Positions 28,301 to 35,815 of a stretch of 64,000 nt of DNA are shown one piece after another. The stretch lies in the NCBI GenBank assembly GCA_017503785.1, contig JAFVSK010000022.1, positions 1 through 64,000 on the forward strand. Reading direction: 5' to 3'. The position numbers and the translations under genes were made by a program. Numbering within the stretch: position 1 is the first letter of the stretch; the number at the start of each line of letters is the position of its first letter. The notes beneath the pieces are model-generated. The model did no database searches. It was not told the origin of the DNA and saw nothing but the letters and a program-made list of their open reading frames with translations. The stretch comes from Clostridia bacterium. Its GTDB lineage: Bacteria > Bacillota > Clostridia > Oscillospirales > Acutalibacteraceae.

Positions 28301-29443
28301 ATGGCAAGCTTATCTCTGAAAAACATTTACAAAAAGTACCCCGGTGGTGTGGTTGCGGTTTCCGATTTCAATCTGGAAATCAAAGACCAGGAGTTCATCA
28401 TCTTCGTTGGTCCTTCCGGTTGCGGTAAAACCACCACCCTGCGTATGGTTGCCGGTCTGGAAGAAATCACCAGCGGCGAGCTGTACATCGGCGACCGTCT
28501 GGTCAACGACGTTGCTCCCAAAGATCGCGACATCGCGATGGTGTTCCAGAACTACGCTCTGTATCCGCACATGACCGTGTACGACAACATGGCGTTCGGT
28601 TTGAAGCTGCGCAAGACTCCCAAAGATGAAATCAAGCGCCGCGTAGAGGAAGCTGCCCGCGTGCTGGATATCGCTCACCTGCTCGACAGAAAGCCGAAGG
28701 CTCTGTCCGGTGGTCAGCGTCAGCGTGTTGCACTGGGTCGTGCTATCGTTCGTGAGCCCAAGGTCTTCCTGCTCGACGAACCGCTGTCCAACCTGGATGC
28801 TAAACTGCGTGCTCAGATGAGAACGGAGATCTCCAAGCTGCACCAGAAGCTGGGTACCACGTTCATCTACGTTACCCACGACCAGACCGAAGCTATGACC
28901 ATGGCCGACCGCATCGTCGTTATGAAGGACGGTCTGATCCAGCAGGTCGATAGCCCGAACAACCTGTACCTGTATCCCTGCAACATGTTCGTTGCCGGCT
29001 TTATCGGCAGCCCCCAAATGAACTTTGTGGACGCTGTTATCGGCAAGAACGGCGATCAGTATTACTGCGAGTTCGGTTCCGAAGACACCAAGACCCGCAA
29101 GGGCATCAAGTATCAGATTCCGCTGCCGGCCGAGAAGAACAAGGACAACATCTTCGAGCAGTATGTCGGCAAGGAAGTCATCATGGGTATCCGTCCCGAA
29201 GACGTGCACGACGAGCCCCGCTATCTGGAAGCTATGCCCGAGTGCCGCGTGCGTGCGAAGGTCGAAGTTGCCGAGCTTATGGGCGCCGAGATCTTCCTGT
29301 ACGTCAACGTCGAAGGCAGCAGCCTGACGGCTCGCGTCGAGCCCACCTCGACTGCTCGCCCGGGCGACGAGATCGACATGGTTCTCGAAAACACTCGCAT
29401 CCACCTCTTCGACAAAGAGACCGAGCAGACCATCTGCAACTAA
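28301..29443 (+). CDS. ugpC: Carbohydrate ABC transporter ATP-binding protein (UgpC/MsmX type)
   Basis: 380-residue ATPase that energises importers of sugars or glycerol phosphate. Walker [10 protein letters not shown] is near residue 38, then the Q-loop, [14 protein letters not shown], Walker [14 protein letters not shown] and the switch His in [12 protein letters not shown]-terminal OB/TOBE domain (about 240-370) follows. No permease is adjacent. In Bacillota a single MsmX-like ATPase commonly serves several sugar importers, and the lone permease at 40211 may be one of its clients. The gene uses more CTG, GTC and AAG than its neighbours, which fits high expression. It stands alone with a terminator; I found no clear promoter in the 132 bases before it. 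Confidence 0.93.
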   Translation: MASLSLKNIYKKYPGGVVAVSDFNLEIKDQEFIIFVGPSGCGKTTTLRMVAGLEEITSGELYIGDRLVNDVAPKDRDIAMVFQNYALYPHMTVYDNMAFGLKLRKTPKDEIKRRVEEAARVLDIAHLLDRKPKALSGGQRQRVALGRAIVREPKVFLLDEPLSNLDAKLRAQMRTEISKLHQKLGTTFIYVTHDQTEAMTMADRIVVMKDGLIQQVDSPNNLYLYPCNMFVAGFIGSPQMNFVDAVIGKNGDQYYCEFGSEDTKTRKGIKYQIPLPAEKNKDNIFEQYVGKEVIMGIRPEDVHDEPRYLEAMPECRVRAKVEVAELMGAEIFLYVNVEGSSLTARVEPTSTARPGDEIDMVLENTRIHLFDKETEQTICN

Positions 29444-29455
29444 TCAAAAAGCAAA

Positions 29456-29486
29456 ACTCCGCGCACACCGTGCGCGGAGTTTTTTT
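29456..29486 (+). terminator. Terminator of the ABC ATPase gene
   Basis: Stem CTCCGCGCA (29457-29465) with TGCGCGGAG (29471-29479), loop of 5, then seven T (29480-29486). Confidence 0.93.
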
Positions 29487-29490
29487 AGCA

Positions 29491-29527
29491 CAAAAAAGAG
29501 CGGTCGCTTTTCAAAACGACCGCTCCT
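29491..29527 (-). terminator. Terminator of the pyridoxal kinase operon
   Basis: Perfect 9-bp stem GAGCGGTCG (29498-29506) with CGACCGCTC (29517-29525). Read on the minus strand it is followed by a T-run (complement of 29492-29497), ending the minus-strand operon; T residues on the other side make it usable in both directions. Confidence 0.85.
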
Positions 29528-29531
29528 TTTT

Positions 29532-30137
29532 TTACTCTTCGTAGGGGCGAATACGCAAGGTGGCACCGACGGATTCGCAGATCTCGCGGCAGCGTTCCTG
29601 CTCCTCGGGAGTGGTTACGACGTCGACCACTGTCATCACCACGTTCGGCACGATGCCGACGCAATCAGCGGTGAATTTCAGCATTGCCTCATACGACGGT
29701 AGCCCGAATTTCGGTCGAACCACCGCGTTGTACGTTTCGGCATCGGTGGCGTTGAGACTGACGGATACCGTGTCGATCAGCCCTTTCAGCTTGTGAGCCA
29801 CACTTTCACCGTGAATGAGATCGGCCAGGCCGTTGGTGTTAATGCGGAGCGGAATATTGCTCTTGCCTTTAATATACGCCGCCACCGCCAGCAGGTCATC
29901 CAACCGTTCGGTGGGCTCGCCGTAGCCGCAAAACACAATTTCGGTATACTGCGAAAGATCCCACTTGTCGAGGCTGTCGCACACCTCTTGAACGGTCGGC
30001 TCGCGGTCGAGCCACAGCGAATCCGAGCCGTATACACCCTCGCCGTTGTGGCGCAGGCAAAACGTGCAGGCACACGGGCAGCGGTTGGTCATGTTCACGT
30101 AAATGCCGGTTTTTACCGGATAGGTAATGGTCATCAT
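29532..30137 (-). CDS. Radical SAM protein (TatD-associated type)
   Basis: 201-residue radical SAM protein. The iron-sulfur motif is CxxxCxxC within NRCPCACTFC (about residues 18-27); FCGYGEPTERL is the GGE-like SAM-binding block and RINTNG follows. The short length and motif spacing resemble the small radical SAM proteins annotated as TatD-associated, whose substrate is unknown. The last gene of a three-gene minus-strand operon; its start overlaps the S-component stop. The link to pyridoxal kinase and a vitamin transporter suggests, but does not prove, a role around B6 metabolism. Confidence 0.85.
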   Translation of the reverse strand: MMTITYPVKTGIYVNMTNRCPCACTFCLRHNGEGVYGSDSLWLDREPTVQEVCDSLDKWDLSQYTEIVFCGYGEPTERLDDLLAVAAYIKGKSNIPLRINTNGLADLIHGESVAHKLKGLIDTVSVSLNATDAETYNAVVRPKFGLPSYEAMLKFTADCVGIVPNVVMTVVDVVTTPEEQERCREICESVGATLRIRPYEE

Positions 30138-30649
30138 GCGTTGGGTCCTCCGTTTATAAAATGGGTTTTAAAATTGGCGTTATCCAGTGCAAGACCCAAA
30201 GCGATAAACAAAACACTGCTTAAAACGGCTTGCGTAAGGTATCCGGGAATCCCTGCTAACGGGGCGAGAAAATTTCCGGTAATCAGCGCTTCATACAAAT
30301 AATAGCCAACGGTGCACACCGCTGCCGACGGCAACACCGCCCAGCGGTTACGCACGGCGAGAATACGCTTGCTGCGCGAGGTGAAAAACAACGCGGTAAC
30401 CGCTTTAATAACAGCCGAAGCGGGTGCCCACACGGCAAAGCCTGTTAAACAATCCGCCAGCACGGCACCGATCACGCCGGCACAAGCAGCATACGGCAAC
30501 GGCAGCAGACAGGCAGCCAAATACAGGAAGGCATCGCCAACGTGCGTGTAACCGGTATGTGAGGGGATGTGCAGATAGGCGGTGGTTATCCATATCAATG
30601 CGGCAAATAAGCCGGTAAGGCACAAGCGAAAAAGCTGTTTCCGTTTCAT
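30134..30649 (-). CDS. ECF transporter S component (putative vitamin B6 or related)
   Basis: 171-residue integral membrane protein with five to six hydrophobic segments. Size, an N-terminal LTGLFAALIWITTAYLHIP helix, an acidic GDAFLYLAA segment and the GxIGAVLAD motif fit an energy-coupling factor S component. These bind a vitamin and share an AT module encoded elsewhere. Overlap of 4 bases with both the pyridoxal kinase gene and the radical SAM gene shows a tight operon, so I infer a B6 vitamer as the substrate. The protein also resembles queuosine- or thiamine-type S components, so the substrate is open. Confidence 0.75.
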   Translation of the reverse strand: MKRKQLFRLCLTGLFAALIWITTAYLHIPSHTGYTHVGDAFLYLAACLLPLPYAACAGVIGAVLADCLTGFAVWAPASAVIKAVTALFFTSRSKRILAVRNRWAVLPSAAVCTVGYYLYEALITGNFLAPLAGIPGYLTQAVLSSVLFIALGLALDNANFKTHFINGGPNA

Positions 30650-31476
30650 CGCGTGTTGATCTCCGTTAAAAATTCTTCAAAGCAAATACCGTCGGTTTTG
30701 GGAAGCTCCAGCTCCATTGTCCGCCGCAGCACCTTGGCAATAAACGCCGAGGCGTGGTGCACCGCATCGGCAAGCTCCACGCCGTTCACGGCATCGGCTG
30801 CGATCATCGAGGAAAACACGTCGCCCGTACCCGAACGGCAAGGTCCCACCTTGTGTTCGCGGATCACCATCGGTGCTTTATCGGCTTCAAACACAAAATT
30901 CTCCAGATCCTCGCCGCGCTCCAGCCCCGAGATCACAATTTTCTGCGGCCCCATGGCGTGCAGCTTGCGGCAAAGCGCGGTCAGTTCCTCCTCGTTCATA
31001 TCGGGACGGTAGGCGGTGCCTGTTAACAGGCACGCTTCTGTCAGGTTCGGGGTGAGAATATCGGCAAACGGCACCAGTGAAGCCATCTGCTCGGCCAGTT
31101 TTGGAGAGTACGAGGGATACAGCTTGCCGTAGTCGCCCATCACAGGGTCCACCACCGTAACGGTGTCGGTAGCTTTAAAGCGTTCCAAAAACCGTCGTAC
31201 AATAGCGATCTGCTCGGGCGAGCCGAGGTACCCCGTGAGAATGCCGTTGAATTGCAGGTTCAGCTTTTCCCACTCGTCAATATACGCATCCATGTGTGGG
31301 GTAAAGGGAGTATAATAAAAGCTCTCAAACCCGGTATGGTTGGAAAAAACAGAGGTAGGCAGCGGGCAGCATTGCACCTTCATTGCCGAGATGATCGGCA
31401 GTGATACCGCCAGCGAGCAACGCCCAAAGCCGCAAAAGTCGTTAATGACCGCAATCTTTTTCTGATGATTGTGCAT
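30646..31476 (-). CDS. pdxY: Pyridoxal/pyridoxamine kinase
   Basis: Phosphorylates pyridoxal, pyridoxine or pyridoxamine in B6 salvage. The 276-residue ribokinase-family protein has a substrate-binding N-terminus (VINDFCGFGRCSLAVSLP), the DPVMGDYGKLY block, TPNLTEACLLTG, and the GTGDVFSSMIAA anion hole with the catalytic Asp. The ribosome binding site is AAAGGAGG, 7 bases from ATG. First gene of the minus-strand operon; a TATACT -10 box lies at about 31501-31506 on the minus strand with a poor -35. Confidence 0.92.
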   Translation of the reverse strand: MHNHQKKIAVINDFCGFGRCSLAVSLPIISAMKVQCCPLPTSVFSNHTGFESFYYTPFTPHMDAYIDEWEKLNLQFNGILTGYLGSPEQIAIVRRFLERFKATDTVTVVDPVMGDYGKLYPSYSPKLAEQMASLVPFADILTPNLTEACLLTGTAYRPDMNEEELTALCRKLHAMGPQKIVISGLERGEDLENFVFEADKAPMVIREHKVGPCRSGTGDVFSSMIAADAVNGVELADAVHHASAFIAKVLRRTMELELPKTDGICFEEFLTEINTR

Positions 31477-31574
31477 ACGTTGCCTCCTTTCTGCTGATAG
31501 TACCAGTATACGCCCACTTTGGTTCTATAAAAATACCCAAAAACGAATAAATTTATAAGACCAGATGGATAATG

Positions 31575-31665
31575 TCGTGCTGCAGAACAGACAAGAGAGC
31601 ACGTTTGCGCAAGTCCTATCCGGCGCGTTTTCCTCTCTGCAGCAGGGATAGGTAACGGTTTTTTT
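31575..31665 (+). ncRNA. Candidate pseudoknotted RNA ending in a T-run
   Basis: CTGCAG 31580-31585 can pair with CTGCAG 31637-31642 and AGAGAG 31594-31599 with CTCTCT 31633-31638. GCGC 31607-31610 pairs with GCGC 31623-31626. CCTATCC 31615-31621, left in the loop, is complementary to GGATAGG 31646-31652 just 3' of the stem. That arrangement is an H-type pseudoknot followed by seven T. I could not match it to a named riboswitch. The strand is assumed from the T-run. Confidence 0.3.
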
Positions 31666-31695
31666 ATAAAAAACAAGATTTTTTTATATTTAACC

Positions 31696-31724
31696 TTGAA
31701 AGTTGACAGAAAATTGTGTAAAAT
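31696..31724 (+). promoter_or_regulatory. Promoter for the PucR-type regulator gene
   Basis: TTGAAA at 31696-31701 and TAAAAT at 31719-31724 with a 17-base spacer, about 60 bases before the start codon. Confidence 0.7.
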
Positions 31725-31787
31725 GGAACTGTATAACTATGGGTACCTATAATTACTTGGTAATTTTGACGAATGAGGAGAATGAAT

Positions 31788-32873
31788 ATGCCGAATCGTT
31801 TGTTTTTAGGAATGGTCAATCAAATGAAAGAGGTTATCGACCGCAACATCGGTGTTGTGGACGATACCTTTGCCGTGCTCGCCTGCAGCGATCTCAGCTG
31901 CGTGGGTGAGGTTCGCGAGGAATTGGCAGAGGCCACCTACAGCACGCAGGAATCGTTTGTGCTGGGTGGCTACACCTACCGTGCCTTTGGCCCTCGTCCT
32001 CACGGCGACTATTTGGTGTTTGTCGAGGGTGAGGATGAGCAGGCAGAAAAATACGCTTCGCTGATGGGAATTTCCTTTGCCAACGCCAAGCAGTACTACG
32101 ATGAAAAGTACGACCGCGGCAATTTCGTAAAGAACATTATTCTCGATAACATCCTGCCCGGCGATATTTATTTGAAAGCGCGTGAGCTGCATTTTAACGA
32201 CGATGCGACTCGCGTGGTATTGTTGGTGCACTTGCATGCACAAACCGAGTTCTCGGCGTTTGACGTTATTCAAAATCTGTTCCCCGAAAAGAACCGCGAT
32301 TTCGTTATCAACATTAACGAAACCGATATTGCCGTGGTAAAAGAGCTGCGCACCCGTGTGGAATCGAAGGATCTGGAAAAACTGGCGCAGTCGATTGCCG
32401 ATACGCTGGGCAGCGAATTCTACACGCCGGTGAGCGTGGGTATCGGCACGCCGGTCGAAGGCATTAAGGAAATGGCGCGTTCGTTTAAGGAAGCCCAGAT
32501 CTCGCTGGAGGTCGGCAAGGTGTTCGACACCGAAAAAACCATCGTCAGCTACGATCATTTGGGCATTGCCCGCCTGATCTATCAGCTGCCCACTACGCTG
32601 TGTGATATGTTCCTGCGTGAGGTGTTTAAGAACGGCTCCATGGATTCGCTCGACCAAGAAACGCTGTTCACCATTCAGCGCTTCTTTGAAAACAACCTGA
32701 ACGTGTCGGAAACCTCTCGTCGTCTGTTCGTGCATCGTAACACGCTGGTGTATCGTTTGGAGAAGATCAAGCGTCTCACCGGTCTTGACCTGCGCGAGTT
32801 CGACGATGCGATCGTCTTTAAAGTGGCCATGATGGTCAAGAAGTACCTCACCGCCGATCCGGTGAAGTATTGA
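31788..32873 (+). CDS. PucR/CdaR-family transcriptional regulator
   Basis: 361-residue protein with a poorly conserved N-terminal sensor region (about 1-180), a GGDEF-like PucR/CdaR middle domain (about 190-270: VGIGTPVEGIKEMARSFKEA), and a C-terminal HTH_30 helix-turn-helix (FFENNLNVSETSRRLFVHRN, then a YRLEKIKRLTGLDL helix). It binds DNA; the effector is unknown. ATG 31788 is 7 bases after AGGAG, so the upstream in-frame ATG at 31773 is rejected. It stands alone between the B6 operon and ftsE; no target is evident. Confidence 0.85.
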   Translation: MPNRLFLGMVNQMKEVIDRNIGVVDDTFAVLACSDLSCVGEVREELAEATYSTQESFVLGGYTYRAFGPRPHGDYLVFVEGEDEQAEKYASLMGISFANAKQYYDEKYDRGNFVKNIILDNILPGDIYLKARELHFNDDATRVVLLVHLHAQTEFSAFDVIQNLFPEKNRDFVININETDIAVVKELRTRVESKDLEKLAQSIADTLGSEFYTPVSVGIGTPVEGIKEMARSFKEAQISLEVGKVFDTEKTIVSYDHLGIARLIYQLPTTLCDMFLREVFKNGSMDSLDQETLFTIQRFFENNLNVSETSRRLFVHRNTLVYRLEKIKRLTGLDLREFDDAIVFKVAMMVKKYLTADPVKY

Positions 32874-32896
32874 TCGCTTTTACCAATATGTGCAGG

Positions 32897-32926
32897 TTGC
32901 CGTGGGCCCTGCAGGTGTGTTAAAAT
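32897..32926 (+). promoter_or_regulatory. Promoter for the ftsEX operon
   Basis: TTGCCG at 32897-32902 and TAAAAT at 32921-32926 with an 18-base spacer, preceding an 11-bp inverted repeat and ftsE. Confidence 0.55.
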
Positions 32927-32930
32927 GAAG

Positions 32931-32958
32931 GTACGCCGTCCGTGAATGGACGGCGTAC
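32931..32958 (+). promoter_or_regulatory. Perfect 11-bp inverted repeat at the ftsE transcript start
   Basis: GTACGCCGTCC (32931-32941) and GGACGGCGTAC (32948-32958) are perfect complements with a 6-base loop, starting at about the predicted +1. No T-run follows. It may be a 5' stabilising hairpin or an operator. Confidence 0.6.
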
Positions 32959-32981
32959 GATGTGATAAGGAGGTGGCTCTG

Positions 32982-33671
32982 TTGATCGAATTTCGGGACG
33001 TACATAAATCGTATGAAACCGGCGTGGAAGCGCTGAGGGGCGTGAATGTAAAAATTGACGACGGTGAATTCGTGTTTATCGTCGGCGCATCGGGCGCCGG
33101 TAAAAGTACCTTCATGAAGCTTATCACGCGCGAAGAGGTAGCGACCTCCGGCGAAGTGATCGTCAGCAATTTTAAGCTGTCCAAGCTGAAACGGCGACAG
33201 ATTCCGTATTTGCGCCGTTCCATGGGCATTGTATTTCAGGATTTCCGTTTGATCAACACGATGTCGGTGTTTGATAACGCCGCTTTTGCTATGCGCGTGG
33301 TGGGCGCTTCTCAGCGGGATATCCGCCGTCGCGTACCGTATATTCTGGGCCTGGTAGGGCTGCAGCACAAGTCGAAGCACTATCCGCCGGAGCTGTCGGG
33401 CGGTGAGCAGCAGCGCGTGGGCTTGGCCCGTGCACTGGTGAACAATCCGTCGCTCATCATTGCCGACGAGCCCACCGGCAATATCGACCCGGAAATGTCG
33501 AAGGAAATTATGGAGCTGCTGGTTGAGATCAATCGGCACGGCACCACGGTGCTGGTCGTTACTCACGATATGGAGCTGGTGCGGCGCTTTGACCGTCGCG
33601 TTATCCGCATTGAGGACGGCCTAGTAACGTCGGACACCAAGGAACCGGAGGTGGAGATCAGTGAGATTTAA
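32982..33671 (+). CDS. ftsE: Cell division ATP-binding protein FtsE
   Basis: ATPase of the FtsEX complex, which controls peptidoglycan hydrolases during growth and division. 229 residues: Walker A GASGAGKST near residue 36, LSGGEQQRVGLARALV, Walker B LIIADEPTGNIDP and the switch His in VVTHDMELV. The start is TTG 32982, eight bases after AAGGAGG (32967-32973), giving MIEFRDVHKSY, the usual FtsE start. The frame is open from 32946 but without a suitable start. It overlaps ftsX by 11 bases. Confidence 0.95.
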   Translation: MIEFRDVHKSYETGVEALRGVNVKIDDGEFVFIVGASGAGKSTFMKLITREEVATSGEVIVSNFKLSKLKRRQIPYLRRSMGIVFQDFRLINTMSVFDNAAFAMRVVGASQRDIRRRVPYILGLVGLQHKSKHYPPELSGGEQQRVGLARALVNNPSLIIADEPTGNIDPEMSKEIMELLVEINRHGTTVLVVTHDMELVRRFDRRVIRIEDGLVTSDTKEPEVEISEI

Positions 33672-34566
33672 TACACTCCGTTTCTTGGTTCGCGAAGGCG
33701 TGCGCGGCCTGTCGAAGAACTGGTTTATGTCGATCGCTTCGGTGTTGGTGCTGGTTTCGTGCCTGCTCATTACCGGCTGCGCCTATTTGGTGTTGGAGAA
33801 TATCGACCACGGCATGCAATGGGCCTATCAGCAAAACGTGGTGGCGGTGTATGCCGAAGCCGGCCAAACCGACGAGCAGCTGAAAGCGCTGGAGGATTCG
33901 CTGAAAGCGGTTCCGAACGTGGTAGAAGTTGAGTTTAAGTCCAACGAGCAACAGCTGGAGGAATACCGCGACGAATACGGCGCGTTGTTCGAGGATCTGG
34001 AAAATGACAACCCCTTGCTCGATGCGTATTTCGTGCATTTTGAGGATCTAACGCTGTTTAATCAAAGCGTAACCACCATTGCCCAACTTGAGGGGATCGA
34101 CTCGGTGGATTACGATAAGAGCATGGCCGAAATGACCGTTAAGATCCGCACCGTGGTGGTTACCGTGGGTGGCTGGGTGATCGGCTTACTGCTGGTGGTA
34201 TCGCTGTTTATTATTTCCAACACCATCAAATTAACGGTGTACAGCCGTCGCCGCGAGATCTTTATTATGCGCTCGGTGGGCGCTACCCAGTGGTTTATTC
34301 GGTTCCCCTTCATGGTAGAGGGCGTTATTCTGGGCGGCCTTGCCGGCAGCGTGGCCTATGGCTTGGTAGTTGCGTTGTATCAGGCGCTGGGTGCCTCGGG
34401 GCTGTTGGATTTTGGCAGCAGCTTCAGTTTGATCCCCTTCAGCATGGTGTGGTGGCAATTGCTGGTTGGCTTTTTGGCCGGCGGCATCATCACGGGTGTG
34501 CTGGGCAGTGTGATCTCCATTTCACGGTATTTGAAGGAACAAAGCGATAAAGTGTTTGAAACGTAA
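33661..34566 (+). CDS. ftsX: Cell division protein FtsX
   Basis: Membrane partner of FtsE, 301 residues. A cytoplasmic start (GTG 33661) is followed by a first transmembrane helix at about 21-43, an extracellular domain of about 130 residues that in other species touches the hydrolase coiled coil, and three more helices near 172-195, 220-245 and 265-290. The SRRREIFIMRSVGAT segment is the coupling region to FtsE. The gene downstream encodes the expected coiled-coil M23 partner. Confidence 0.95.
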   Translation: MRFNTLRFLVREGVRGLSKNWFMSIASVLVLVSCLLITGCAYLVLENIDHGMQWAYQQNVVAVYAEAGQTDEQLKALEDSLKAVPNVVEVEFKSNEQQLEEYRDEYGALFEDLENDNPLLDAYFVHFEDLTLFNQSVTTIAQLEGIDSVDYDKSMAEMTVKIRTVVVTVGGWVIGLLLVVSLFIISNTIKLTVYSRRREIFIMRSVGATQWFIRFPFMVEGVILGGLAGSVAYGLVVALYQALGASGLLDFGSSFSLIPFSMVWWQLLVGFLAGGIITGVLGSVISISRYLKEQSDKVFET

Positions 34567-34583
34567 GGATAGAAGGAGAGCGT

Positions 34584-35801
34584 ATGAAACCAACAACAAA
34601 ACGCCTTTGTGCGCTTTTGTGCGTGCTGGTCTTGCTGATCACGCCGTTGTTTTCGGTGCCGGTGGGTGCCGATGAGGTGGATGATAAGCGAGCTGAACTG
34701 GATGAATTGAAGAAAGAGCAGGAAGAACTGCAAAAAGAGATCGACAAGCTGGATGAAAGCGTGGAAAGCCAGCAGAAAAAGGTGAACAGCCTTTGGGCGC
34801 AGGTGTCGAATCTGGGCAAGCAGATCGACGGATACCGCGCACAGATCAGCGGCTTGGACAAGCAGATTGCCGAGCAGGAAGCCCGTATCGTGGAGCTGAA
34901 CGAACAGATCGCCGCGAAAGAGGTAGAGCTGGAAGGCATTATGGCCAAGCTGAAAAAGCGGCTGCGTGCCATCGGTAAAACGGGAAACCAGTCGTTGTTC
35001 CAGCTGTTTTTTAACGCCGAAAGCTACGAGGAATATCTCATTAAAAGCAAGATCATGGAAACGATTGCCGACTACGATCAAGGCTTGATCGATAAGGCAA
35101 ACGCGGAAAAGAAAGCCATCGAAGACAATCGCGCCGAGGTGGAAGCCAAAAAAGCGGAAACCGAAGAGGAAAAGGCCGAGCTGCAAACGGCCAAAACCAC
35201 GCTGGATGCCCAGTATCAGAAGTATGACGATACATACACGGCCGCGCGTAATACGCAGATTGCTTTAGAGAAGAAGCTTGGTACTTACGAGAAGAAAATG
35301 CAGCAGGTCCAAAAAGCCGAAGAGGATCTGGATCGTGAGATTGCCGCACTCTTAAACGGCACACCCACCACCAGCACCTACGGTGGGAAAATGTATTGGC
35401 CTGCTCCGGCACTAACCACCATCTCCTCGCCGTTCGGCAAGCGCAGTATGGGTTGGCACGGCGGTGTCGATCTGTGGTGCTACGGCTGCTTGGGCAAGCC
35501 GATCTATGCAGCTGCGAGCGGCACGGTTATTAAGGCACAAAGCAACCATTACAGCTACGGCAACTTTGTTATGATCGACCACGGTCTGGACAGTAAGGGC
35601 CGCCGTATCGTGACCTTGTACGCTCACATGCGCTACACGCCCATGGTAACCAACGGGCAAGCGGTCACCGGTGGCGTTACGCAGCTGGGCGTGGTGGGTA
35701 ACACCGGTAATTCCTTCGGTGCGCATTTGCATTTTGAGGTGCGTGTCGATAACGTTCGTGTCGATCCGATCGGCAACGGCTATATTGTAAAACCGAGCTA
35801 A
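34584..35801 (+). CDS. Secreted coiled-coil M23 peptidase, probable FtsEX-controlled hydrolase
   Basis: 405 residues: signal peptide (about 1-29, cleavage after VGA), a long coiled coil (30-250) rich in Glu, Lys and Gln, and a C-terminal LytM/M23 zinc endopeptidase domain (about 275-400). Zinc and catalytic residues are intact: HGGVD (HxxxD), YAHM and HLHFEV (HxH). It cuts peptidoglycan cross-bridges. Layout and position after ftsEX match EnvC, CwlO and PcsB-type proteins activated by FtsEX, so I infer that role. Unlike EnvC, the M23 site looks active. Confidence 0.92.
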   Translation: MKPTTKRLCALLCVLVLLITPLFSVPVGADEVDDKRAELDELKKEQEELQKEIDKLDESVESQQKKVNSLWAQVSNLGKQIDGYRAQISGLDKQIAEQEARIVELNEQIAAKEVELEGIMAKLKKRLRAIGKTGNQSLFQLFFNAESYEEYLIKSKIMETIADYDQGLIDKANAEKKAIEDNRAEVEAKKAETEEEKAELQTAKTTLDAQYQKYDDTYTAARNTQIALEKKLGTYEKKMQQVQKAEEDLDREIAALLNGTPTTSTYGGKMYWPAPALTTISSPFGKRSMGWHGGVDLWCYGCLGKPIYAAASGTVIKAQSNHYSYGNFVMIDHGLDSKGRRIVTLYAHMRYTPMVTNGQAVTGGVTQLGVVGNTGNSFGAHLHFEVRVDNVRVDPIGNGYIVKPS

Positions 35802-35815
35802 TGAGGTGAGGGAGT

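Larger units (their letters stand above)
31477..31787. other. Divergent intergenic region with possible structured RNA
   Basis: A 311-base A+T-rich gap between the minus-strand pyridoxal kinase gene and the plus-strand PucR-type regulator. It holds a weak minus-strand -10 box, a folded-looking segment (31575-31665, listed separately), two runs of seven T (31659-31665 and 31675-31682 region), and a plus-strand promoter at 31696-31724. I see no coding sequence. Confidence 0.6.
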
